Source: Ceratothoa steindachneri
Taxonomy: Eukaryota; Arthropoda; Malacostraca; Isopoda; Cymothoidae
DNA length: 64,000 nucleotides
Assembly: GCA_963969495.1 (NCBI GenBank)
Contig: OZ018323.1
Span: 75,850,920 to 75,914,919 of the forward strand
Direction of reading: 5' to 3'
Under the pieces are notes generated by a model that saw only the letters and a list, made by a program, of their open reading frames with translations, was not told the DNA's origin and ran no database searches. The translations under genes were made by a program, and so were the position numbers. Positions 47,978 to 56,823 of this stretch are shown in pieces (position 1 is the stretch's first letter; each line of letters opens with the position of its first letter).

Positions 47978-48585
47978 ATAATGCGGAGTAGCCGTTTCGA
48001 AGAATGAGCGAACAAATGAGAGCTCCAAAGTGTTCGCGATTACAAGGCAACCACACCAGCGTTTCGCTCTTCCTCACGCAGAGTATATGACAGGTACCAG
48101 TGCAGCCCTCCGGGATACCTAACAAATAAGATGGAAGACGGACAATAGGAACTTAAAGTTGCTTACCATTACGCCGCGACCTCTCACACAGACCTAATGA
48201 GTCGGCGGCTTCAGGTTGACTTCTGTCGTCTTCTATTTAGGTACACAGGAGGCGTTCTTGCATGCATACTTTGGACTATCTGACTATTTAGAGGAAAATA
48301 GCATCCTCTGTTTTATTCAAATCTCTTTGATGTTGGTCGCATTAGTCTGCGCCACGGGGAAGTGGGCCTCGCCTCGAAGCAAGAGCGTTCTTCCTTCTTT
48401 TTCTTGTTATTTTGCTTTTGTTTATTTGTTGCCTTTTTGTATCTTATTTGCTTTGTTGTATTTTGGAAGGGGTCTTTTTACATGTTTTTTTTGTATCTAG
48501 CCTAGGATTAGGCTTTATGATAAATATGGTGAGTTATGCCCAAGGGGGAAGTCACCAGAGGGGCACTGGAAAAAATGCATAAAAT

Positions 48586-48897
48586 CGCCTCAACCCAACA
48601 TTCAGAATCAAATGGACATCAACAACACAACTGCATATTCGCACCCCTGACATACACACATCTGAAGCTAACTTTCATCGCTAGGACAGGGTGCACCTGA
48701 CCAGACTGAGTTGTGGGCATTACCTTAGCCACCCTGAGTTCCCAGAAAAAGGCCGGATGATTCAATCTTGGACGTCTGTCAGGTTGAAGAAGGTCCACCC
48801 ACACCATAAGACACATAATGAAAGACTGCATAAATTTGTGGGAGCGTTAAGTGCCTTCTGTGGCCTTCCTTGAGAGCTTGGGGCTGTTCAGCATACA
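48586..48897. other. unassigned sequence
   Basis: Between the LINE 3' end and the hAT target duplication; nothing recognised. Confidence 0.35.
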
Positions 48898-48905
48898 CCC
48901 TAGGG

Positions 48906-49386
48906 GAGGGGGGGCAACCTCCGGCCCACGGGCCAGATCCAGCCCGCAAAGGCCTAGCGGCTGGCCCGCCACCTTGCCCGGCATTAATATTACAATCCGG
49001 CCCGCGAAACCACAGTAAAAAATAATTCTGCCAGACAGCATCTGTCTCAGTAGACTCGTAGAGGGAGAGGGGAAATGAGTCTTACGTCTGGCAGTAAAAA
49101 TGTGTAAAAAATGAGACAAAAAGGCATTTCCCTCACAGATACCAAAAATTTCATATAGACGAAAGTTGTTGAGAGGAGGCAATTCTAAGCAAAAAAAAGC
49201 CTATGACTTCTTCATGGCCAGCAGCACCAGCGGTCTCTCTGATTTGTATGTTTTTCAACAAAATTCTTGTATAATATTTCCTAAAATATATATAGTCACT
49301 TTGGGGATTTCGTTTGTCACTCCGGCCCGTGGCCATTTCCCAAAAGTCTCATCTGGCCCTCACTCTGAAAAGGTTGCCCGCCCCTG
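48906..49386. mobile_element. hAT-type MITE, 481 bp, with 8-bp target duplication
   Basis: Terminal inverted repeats: right end (reverse complement) CAGGGGCGGGCAACCTTTTC, left end GAGGGGGGGCAACCTCCGG. Target duplication CCCTAGGG at 48898-48905 and TCCTAGGG at 49387-49394 (one mismatch). Subterminal GGCCCGC/GCGGGCC-type motifs occur on both sides. Length and lack of any transposase frame mark it as non-autonomous. Confidence 0.9.
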
Positions 49387-49450
49387 TCCTAGGGATAAGC
49401 GACAACAGAACTCTATCTTTTAATTATTGGCTTCTTTGTTTTCCTTTAAT

Positions 49451-49459
49451 AAATAAATA

Positions 49460-49511
<52 letters not shown>
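49451..49511. repeat. (AAAT)n(TA)n microsatellite
   Basis: Three AAAT units followed by about 48 bp of TA. Confidence 0.95.
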
Positions 49512-49513
<2 letters not shown>

Positions 49514-50105
49514 AAGGTTGTTGCAAGCCTATTGATCATACATTGGAAGGAATTGTAGTAATAAGTAATGCACAATGCGAGAGATTTCAGATCCTCAACG
49601 CAACTTCGTTGTATGAAAACAAACTGCGAGTATGTGTTACATTCGCTCAGTGATAATCACGCATGATATCGCTTTTAATTGTCGTATAAGACTGATTTAG
49701 CATAAATTAAAACAAGAGAATATGACACAGGAACATTTTTTGTCATCTGGTACCTTTTACCCATTCCTTACCCGATCTTGATCACATTCATTACGAATCT
49801 TTAAAAAATCGTAGGCTAAGTGCACCATTTGGGTTACACCTTTTTCTAATGAGAGTGTTATATAAAAGTATATGGATCTTTACAGCAACAGAATGTCTCA
49901 TTTTACTGTAGAAAGAATCACAAAGAGAAAAGGGGTACAATGTACAAATTAGGAAGACGATGATCGTTGTTATTCACTGTAACAGGTTCTTTCATTCATA
50001 AATACTGATATGGGAATGACAAAAATGCGAAGTCTTAAACAATAAATTCATCTCCCAGAACACTTAAAACTCTGAAGAATTGACTATTGTAGTTATTTAC
50101 AACTA
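49512..50105. other. unassigned sequence
   Basis: AT-rich, no gene or repeat family recognised. Confidence 0.35.
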
Positions 50106-50486
50106 AACAAAGTCTGGTGACCAAAAGTCGCGTGCTCTCACTTATTCTGATTTATGACCTTACGACCTACCAAACTTTCAATAATTTCCAAACTAACCTT
50201 TTAAGGACTTTGGTAATTGTATTATTCGAAAGAGAATGTAAAACGACATTAAGGTTTTAAATTTCGTTAGAATCGGCTAAATAGTTATGATGTTATTGCA
50301 AAACAAAATAATTCCGGATTAACCTTGAGAGGACCTTGGCAATTATGTCATTCGAAAGAGAATGTAAAACAACATAAGCGTCTCAAATTTCATTAGAATC
50401 GACAGAATAGTTAAAATGTTATTACTAAAAAAAAGAGGCAAATTGGGGCCCGACCGACCGACATAGTGAGATATAGAGTCACCCGA
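50106..50486 (-). mobile_element. 127-bp-unit element, copy 3 (minus strand)
   Basis: Same family in reverse. The right arm is at low coordinate (AAAGTCGCGTGCTCTCAC, TTATTCTGATTTATGACC). Then two tandem units containing ATTCGAAAGAGAATGTAAAA and TCGTTAGAATCGGC. Then the left arm at high coordinate (CGACATAGTGAGATATAGAG, TCAC). The terminal hairpin is altered (AGTCTGGTGACC here). Confidence 0.75.
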
Positions 50487-50490
50487 GAGA

Positions 50491-50772
50491 ATGAAATGCC
50501 AGCCAGCTTGGGCGTTTGCGGCGTGGGGGCGCCAACAGAATCAAATCCTGATTCCTGGAGCGATCCTCGTTGTCGTCGCTCCTGGAATCCTGAGTGATCG
50601 GCCAGATCGAAACAATCAGCTTCTCCGTGGACGACGTCTCGTCGCTGGCACCTTCGCAATTAAGAAAGGTAAATGGTCTTTTAGACGTAGCTGGCAACAA
50701 TGTGCCCTGTGTAATCTATTACACTTAATACCTGGAGGAGTTGGTCATCGTCCCGGGCCGAGTGCAAATTAG
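50491..50772 (+). CDS. unassigned frame with a 2A-like C-terminal motif
   Basis: 93-residue frame of unusually GC-rich sequence beginning just after the left arm of the neighbouring element. Its end reads NLLHLIPGGVGHRPGPSAN, which recalls the LLLLL-GDVE-NPGP string found near the start of some LINE ORFs (2A-like). The key residues are only partly kept (GGVGHRPGP). No other domain. Probably the 5' scrap of a LINE; could equally be chance. Confidence 0.25.
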   Translation: MKCQPAWAFAAWGRQQNQILIPGAILVVVAPGILSDRPDRNNQLLRGRRLVAGTFAIKKGKWSFRRSWQQCALCNLLHLIPGGVGHRPGPSAN

Positions 50773-51135
50773 GGGAACCCTGTCACTGGGTTGAAGTTCA
50801 CTCTCTGATGGCGCCTAGGAAAGATGTTGATCCCCTCTTCCATCGCTACCTCTCAACACTACTCGTACTTTATTTAACTTTGTCTTAGACTAGACAACAA
50901 AAAATCTTTTATCTGGCACCTTGAATATTTAAATGAATTCTTAAGGGATTTTACCTGCTTAATTCTAAAATAACCAGTTTTTCTCTATTGGGTCTAGTTT
51001 TCTGTCTCTTCTCTTCTCTATTTTGGCTCAATTAGATGCTAAAAATGCGCATAAAAATATTTCCAACAGTGTACATGAGTTGATATTTGTGATTTTTTCT
51101 GGAATGAAACAAGACTATTTCTTTAACAAATTATT
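50773..51135. other. unassigned sequence
   Basis: Transition from GC-rich to AT-rich sequence; no gene seen. Confidence 0.35.
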
Positions 51136-52010
51136 TTATACATACAAGAGGCAAATAATATGAAGCAATAAAGAGAGCATCACGCATAAACAAAAAAGCA
51201 CAAATAAAAATTCAAAATAGAAAATGCACTTTGGCAATGATATTTGGCAGAAAATTCTAGGAAAAAATTTACGCTTATTTGCGCACTGTGAATGTTGAGC
51301 AACAAGAATATCTGCTTTTAAACACCAGCAATATTCTGGTATTCTAACAGCGTCCCAATGTCCTTGATACCGAATTCCGATCTCCTTGATCTCTTGATTG
51401 AATCGTTGACCTTGTTCTTGGCTAACATCTCCAAGAGTTTCAGGAAAACGATCAAGATTACTATAAAGAAAATGCATTTTGATTGTCATATTTGGGCCAA
51501 TATCATGAAAAGTTTATATCAAGTTGGTAACAATGTCTTTATAGTTTTGTCCTTTCTGTTTTGCAAGGAAATTTTGCAATACATCTACAAAGGCTCGCTA
51601 AGCTGATGCTTTATTTTCGCTCAACGTTTTTTATTAACTTTTTGTCCTTCAGGAGCTTACGGAACTGTGGTCCATCAAAAATCCTTGCTTTAAGTTTTTC
51701 AATTGTCAAGCCTGAAAATACATTGCAGATATACTTGAAGCACTCCCCATTCTTGTCAAGAGCTTTCTAGAATTGCTTAAGCAATCCGAGTTTGATGTGC
51801 TAAGGAAAGAAAATAATCTTCTCTCGCTGAACTAAAGGTTCTTACAATATATTTGCAGTTCTACGTGGAGTCATATTTGTTCTCTACTGTCCCATATGCA
51901 AAAGTAAACATGGGTATTTAGTATAGCCAGCTTGCTGTCCCATGAGAATATTCACCATCTTTAAGTAGACGCAGATAAGCCATTTTTGGCGAGGAGACAT
52001 GTTTACCAGT
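51136..52010 (-). pseudogene. transposon-associated protein of unknown function, C-terminal half
   Basis: Minus-strand pieces in order: WLICVYLKMVNILMGQQAGY with TKYPCLLLHMGQ, IKLGLLKQF with KALDKNGECFKYICNVFSGL, ARIFDGPQFRKLLKDKK, NYKDIVTNLI, then MTIKMHFLYSNLDRFPETLG with DVSQEQGQRFNQEI and RYQGHWDAV. I recognise this as a high-copy protein family seen in arthropod and cnidarian genomes, treated as mobile-element derived. Its biochemical role is unknown to me. Frameshifts and at least two stops break it. The matching N-terminal half is at 54783-55330, 2.7 kb away on the same strand. Confidence 0.7.
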
Positions 52011-52544
52011 CACTCTATGCTCCTAAATATATTCAGGGGCAGAGCTGCAGGATACCTAGCACCTCTACGGGTGGCGGATTGTGGAAAATCCATCAGATAT
52101 GATGATTAGCTGTGAAATAAACAAGCTTCAAAGCCTATGAATAACTAAAATCTCCTATGATATTGATTTATTGTTGGCAGAATATTCGCAATAAAAAATT
52201 TTGAGACCAAAATTATTAACAAGGCGGCTAAAGTTACTTTACCAAAACAAACAGTAACCAGAATCGTGGAAAAATTATCTTATAATGTATTTGAGCAATA
52301 GGAACATCTCATCAAAAACCAATGTGTGGACATGGCCTCGTCCCTCGTCAACTCCTGACCCACTGCTTGTGGATGTTCTTGACGACTCGGCAGCCTGCTG
52401 CAACACTCCACAATGGCTGGTTGCCTTGGACCACTTTGCCACCAGCCCAATTAAGGAGTTCCAAGATACTGGGCTGAGGAATGCACACCCCATTCCCACC
52501 CTAAGCATATTTTGTGCAAGTTTCTCTCTATGCCTAACTTATTA
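52011..52544. other. unassigned segment inside the split gene
   Basis: Lies between the C-terminal half of the split protein and the composite element. A mixed-composition frame at 52285-52545 (LVDVLDDSAACCNTPQWLVA, LDHFATSPIKEFQDTGLR) stands out from the AT-rich surroundings. It has no recognised family and might be a captured exon-like piece. Confidence 0.3.
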
Positions 52545-52712
52545 GTCGCAAGCAACTCTGACTATGTCGCTCCGTCGGTCCACATTTTGCTTTTATTGTT
52601 TTTGTAATAACATTGTAACTATTCTGCCGATTCTAACGAAATTTTAAACACTTATGTTGTTTTACATTCTCTTTCGAATGATATAATTGCCAAGGCCCTC
52701 CTACGTTTCTCC
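52545..52712 (+). mobile_element. 127-bp-unit element, copy 4 (left arm plus one unit)
   Basis: Left arm (GACTATGTCGCTCCGTCGG) and one unit with ACCGATTCTAACGAAATT-like text, TTATGTTGTTTTACATTCTC and GAATGATATAATTGCCAAGG, then it stops abruptly. The right arm is missing here but is present at 54766 in copy 5, so the two may be ends of one larger composite. Confidence 0.7.
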
Positions 52713-52979
52713 AAAGTATGCATATTTCTTCCAGGTTTTAAGGTGCTGATGTTACATCAGAGCCTTCAAAGTAACCGGAAAAGCAAGAAAAATACGGGGC
52801 CAGAAAAGGGCAAGCTATAGAATTCTTTTAGCTACCAATTTCTTCCAAAACTATTTTTTTTCTTCAATAGCCGGTCCGGGGTACAAAATATCACTCAAAT
52901 AAATCTACTGAAACGTCCATGCATCTAATTCATTGCGAAAAATCTGGATAAAACGGGAAAATAACCCAAATATCCGTCT
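52713..52979 (+). other. spacer with a direct repeat of 54345-54424
   Basis: CAAGCTATAGAATTCTTTTA with GCTACCAATTTCTTCCAAAA (52810-52850) corresponds to CAAGCAATAAAATTCTTCTA with TCTACCGAATCCTCCAAAAA (54370-54409). CATCAGAGCC at 52755 also recurs inside array B (54042). Confidence 0.55.
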
Positions 52980-53450
52980 CGAAAGGGAAAAGGGGCCACC
53001 CATCGCAATGTAAGCAAACGTGACTAAGCAAAAAATAGGGAATAACTTCTAAAAATATAAAAAGCCGCTCACAGAGGTATCCAAATAATTTTTTACATTA
53101 GATTTCAAATCCCTGGATATATTTTAATAGCCCAAACCCAGGTAGAAAACGATTAAGTACCCAACTAAATACAAACACCGGAAACGTGACTAAGCAAAAA
53201 ATGAAAGGAACTATAATAAATTAATCGCCGCTCATAGCGATTGCCAAATAATTTTGAACATTAGTCTATAAATCCCTGAAATTATTTTAACATCCCAAAC
53301 CCAGCGTGAAAACGATTAAATACCCAAATAAATAAAAAGAACACCAACGTGACTAAGCAAAATATATGAACTAACCTTATAAAATAACAATAGCCGCTCA
53401 TAGTCATTTCAAAATAATTTCAAAAATTACCCAAACCGCACAAACCGAAG
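52980..53450 (+). repeat. tandem array A, unit about 165 bp, three units
   Basis: CGTGACTAAGCAAAA recurs at 53019, 53185 and 53348 (periods 166 and 163). Within each unit follow GCCGCTCA, CAAATAATTTT, AAATCCCTG, CCCAAACCCAG and AAAACGATTAA. Non-coding. Confidence 0.85.
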
Positions 53451-53529
53451 AGGGGTGGGGATGCTTATATACTCAAAGAAATATAAAAAACAAAAAAACA
53501 AAATGGCCGACCATCCGTTTTTCCTTTAG

Positions 53530-54340
53530 CCTATTTATTTATATAGGAATTGCTCTAGGTGCACATAATTTCAGCTATTTGAATCGTGTTTTCGATGCGG
53601 GTTTCGATATTTGTAACTAGTTTAGGTTTAGTTATTGTACTTTTCCCCAATTGCGGTCTATTCCTCTCATGTTTCAACGTTATGGCGTCACATTTTAGCC
53701 GATTTCTATTGGAATATTGCGAAATTCACCCGATTAAATCTATTTTAATTGGGTTTTCGAAGCGAGCTTCGATAGTGGGGGCTAGTTTCGGTTTAGTTCT
53801 TCAATTTTTGGCCACTTCAGGCTTAGTTCTTTAAGCTTCAACCGCTGTGTTTTCACTTCCTAGCCTATTCCTATAATAATTGCTCTAATTTCACACGATT
53901 GAAGCTATTTTAATTGTGTTTTCGATGCGGGCTTCTATATTTTTAGCTAGTTTAGGTAGATTTTTTCTATGTTTCCCCAAAATCAGTTAAGATCAGCTTC
54001 ATTTCGAAAGGTTCGGTCTATTTCTTTGAATTTTCAAGGTCATGACGTCACATCAGAGCCTATTTCTATAGGAATTTCTCTAATTTTACACGACTAAAGG
54101 CATTTTAATTAGGTTTTCGATGCGGGCTTCGAAATTTTCTTTTACGGTAGTTGATATTTGTTTCTTCTATGTTTAGCCACTTAAAGTCTATCCCTCTCAT
54201 GTTTCAATGTTTTGACGTCACATTTTAGCCTATTCATATAGGAATTGCTCTAATTTCACACGGTTGAAGCTATTTTAATTATGTTTTCGATGCGGGCTTT
54301 AATGTTTTTGACTAGGTTATGTTGATTTCTTCTTATTGCA
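53530..54340 (+). repeat. tandem array B, unit 165-195 bp, about five units
   Basis: TTTTCGATGCGGGCTTCGAT (or variants) recurs at 53589, 53754, 53919, 54114 and 54284 (periods 165, 165, 195, 170). Companions are GCCTATTCCTATAGGAATTG, CTCTAATTTCACACGATT, and ATGACGTCACAT-type text. The sequence differs from array A on both strands. Short open frames (53586-53834) are by-products. Confidence 0.85.
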
Positions 54341-54424
54341 AGAAGCAAAATGGGGCTGTAAAAGAGCAAGCAATAAAATTCTTCTATCTACCGAATCCTC
54401 CAAAAACTCATGTTTTTTAGTAGC

Positions 54425-54766
54425 GTGCGAGTCTAGTCGCGAGTGACTCTACATCTCACTATGTCGGTCGATTGGTCTCCGTTTTGTTTTGTTTTTTGTT
54501 TTTGTAATAATAATATAACTATTTGCCTGATTCTAACAATATTTGTTTTACATTCTCTTTCAAATGATTTAATTGCCAAATCCTCCCAAGGTTAACCCCG
54601 GAATGATTTTGTTTTGGCCATAACATCATAACTATTCGGCGGATTCTAAATAAAATCAAAACGCTTATGTTGTTTCGATCATAGAATTGCCAAGGCCCTC
54701 CCGAAGGTCAAAAAGTCATAAATCAGTAAGTGAGAGCACGCGACTTTTTTTCAGCAGATCTTGTTC
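54425..54766 (+). mobile_element. 127-bp-unit element, copy 5
   Basis: Complete arms with two degenerate units: left GTCGCGAGTGACTCTACATC and TCACTATGTCGGTCG; right ATAAATCAGTAAGTGAGAGC, ACGCGACTTTTTTTCAGCAG, ATCTTGTT. Its right end abuts the split protein gene (54783). Confidence 0.8.
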
Positions 54767-54782
54767 TTTTTAAGGGCAATAA

Positions 54783-55330
54783 AGAATGTCATCGCCGAAA
54801 TCGACGACAACTAACTACCACAGTATATTCTTTAAAGACACCTTAATTTCTTCCCATTTGTCCTTCAGATATGTTGAGTTGCCGAGTGGGTCAGAACCAT
54901 ACAAATTACCTTTGTGCAACAATACACATTTTAAACTACGCTTAGAAGTGTCTATGAAAAGACATTTTTATGGTTTGTATTACTCAGTGCCAAGTTAATT
55001 AAGAAGGCTACTGACATCTTCATGCCGACTCCTATAAAAGGTTTTTCGGACACCGTTCTCTTTAAGATTTTTCTCTTTCAATCGGGAAGCCAACGTTCTG
55101 CAGAATCTTTTGGTAGATTTAGGTCACGAAATAGATCATTCAGCTTTACATGTGAGAATATCTGAGGTAAGTCCTTAACTGAAATGTCTTGATTTCTAGT
55201 GTCAACTTTACATGATGAATCTTCTTTGGTTGAAGGCAAAGTTATATGAGGCAAGGCAAGGAAGATAGGAACAAGAAGCGCTGAGCGTGCCAGTACCAAG
55301 TCCTTAGCCTCGCGAAATGAGACGATCCGC
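54783..55330 (-). pseudogene. transposon-associated protein of unknown function, N-terminal half
   Basis: Minus-strand motifs from high to low coordinate: FSHVKLNDLFRDLNLPKDSA, then EKNLKENGVRKTFYRSRHED, then FIDTSKRSLKCVLLHKGNLY with GSDPLGNSTYLKDKWEEIKV. In the family these come directly before the WLICV-LKMVN motif, which here is found at about 51975. The gene is therefore cut between IKVSLKNI-like text at about 54800 and WLICV. Also broken by stops. Same strand and same decay level as the other half. Confidence 0.7.
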
Positions 55331-55398
55331 AGACTGAACGGCCAGGATTTTCTTCTTTAGGATATACGTACCTCATTGTTAGAAGAAGAGAGGTGCGG

Positions 55399-55916
55399 CT
55401 ATCTGCATATTACACATTTAGACATATGCGTTCGGGATTTAGTGCGTACAACCTTGCAGCAACATGCACACAGTTCTGGAAAACCATACTTTGCATGTCT
55501 ACATGAGCAATTCGCATGGACAATGTGATGTGGTGGCAGTAGTAGTACCTCCGCGCCGGTGGCACGAATGCCTTCACGCGATAGCGATCCAACGGACACG
55601 CGCCGAATCAGAAAGCCTGTAACGGACGAATGTGACAATGGGTGTAGGGGTAGGTCTCTAAGCCCCATCTCTGTTTTCTGATCACACGTTCGACATTGAA
55701 CACGCCATGGTAGGCCCACTCTAAGTTAATGTGTTCTATTGAGTAGTCCAGGAGTTCCCTCTTATCTTCTTTCTGTTCGTTTTGGGATTGGGAGAGGAGA
55801 ACGGAGCCCTTACATCGGTCAAAGGGGTGTTTCATGTTACCTCCTCTTCCCTGGGTCATACTGCTTGCAGGAGGCTTCCCCTGTGCATTTCCACTTTTGC
55901 CTTCTATTGTACCCAT
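55399..55916 (-). pseudogene. Cys-rich repeat-associated protein fragment
   Basis: Minus-strand frames overlapping in 55608-55916 and 55399-55719. One ends with HANCSCRHAKYGFPELCACC, recalling the Cys-rich tail (CGC--GC--RCKC-KA-L-CT-LC-C) of a common high-copy arthropod protein family. Upstream NLEWAYHGVFNVERVIRKQR also fits loosely. It lies directly upstream of the split protein gene and on the same strand, so the two may belong to one element. Assignment is tentative. Confidence 0.35.
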
Positions 55917-56715
55917 AGTTTATAGAAAGGCAAAAAGGACATAAGGAAAGTAAATACTACTCTTTCAATGACATAGAAGGCTAATAGAAATATCTTCATG
56001 GGATCAGAAATTTCCAGAATGTGATCATTTACACATACTGGCTAAATGGGTCTAGGCTTGATGATCTTTGCCAAACTGGCGTGCCATTCAGTCGAAATTG
56101 TCTTTAAGCTTTAACAATAATGGATGGTGCTGGTGTGGCCACCTTATATGCTACTGGAAAAAGGTGAGCACAGTGGATTATCCAACACACCAGTAGCTAA
56201 TACTTGCCTTAGCCATTGGGTTTTTGTCGCTCGAAGCAGGTAGAGACCTGACGGTATACGGTGCCACTCGGCCACTTGGTCGGTCAACTAGAACATCTGA
56301 GCATAGAAGAGCAAGGTTTGGATAGGGTAGGAGGGTATTTAATAATGAGAAGTAGAGAGAGGCAGGTCTTATAACGAGTAGAGTGAGTGATCACCTATTA
56401 TTATTATAGCCTGAGCAGTAGAAGAAGGGATCGACAAAAGGGTAGAAAAAGCAAAGTAGTAAAAATGGTAATAGAAGGATGATGCGAGGTGAACGAGAGT
56501 CGGTACAGAAGACGAGGTAGAAATTACCGGTAATCGAAGAGGCAGGCTAAGCTGTGGACAGAGGGGCCTTGATGACGTGGGTTGCAGCGCTGAAGAAAAG
56601 CACATCGTGGCAATGAGCCTTGGAACCATGGGAACAGTCGTGACGCAACGGCAGGCAAATTAAACTATACAATAAAGCGGCATAATAGTTGGACGCTTTG
56701 TTTTTGTTCATTCTT
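55917..56715. other. unassigned sequence
   Basis: No gene recognised. The frame at 56369-56629 (minus) has no known domain. Confidence 0.35.
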
Positions 56716-56823
56716 TCCCTCTCTCTGTCTCTGTCTGTCTGTCTGCCTCTTTCTCTCTCTGTCTCTGTCTGTCTGTCTGCCTCTCTCTCTCTATCTCTCT
56801 TTTTCTCTCTTTCTCACTCTCTT
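56716..56823. repeat. CT/CTGT-rich microsatellite
   Basis: A 44-bp block containing CTCTGTCTCTGTCTGTCTGT and CTGCCTCT is repeated twice in tandem within a longer CT-rich tract. Confidence 0.9.

Larger units (their letters stand above)
46201..48585 (+). mobile_element. Jockey/Nimb-like LINE, copy C, internally deleted
   Basis: Order on the plus strand: ORF1-like low-complexity sequence (46480-46640, with ALPPKPPRQAKASRWSGKKN), endonuclease piece (46822-47031), RNase H piece (47774-47977), and 3' UTR ending TTATGCCCAAGGGGGAAG and TCACCAGAGGGGCACTGG at about 48533-48570. The whole RT is missing between 47031 and 47440. The motif AGACGCCAGTCATACCCTAA at 47636 is shared with copy B. Confidence 0.65.

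Noticed and set aside
54786..54998. 70-codon plus-strand frame
   Set aside because: It is the shadow of the minus-strand transposon-associated protein, whose motifs are clear in the other direction.
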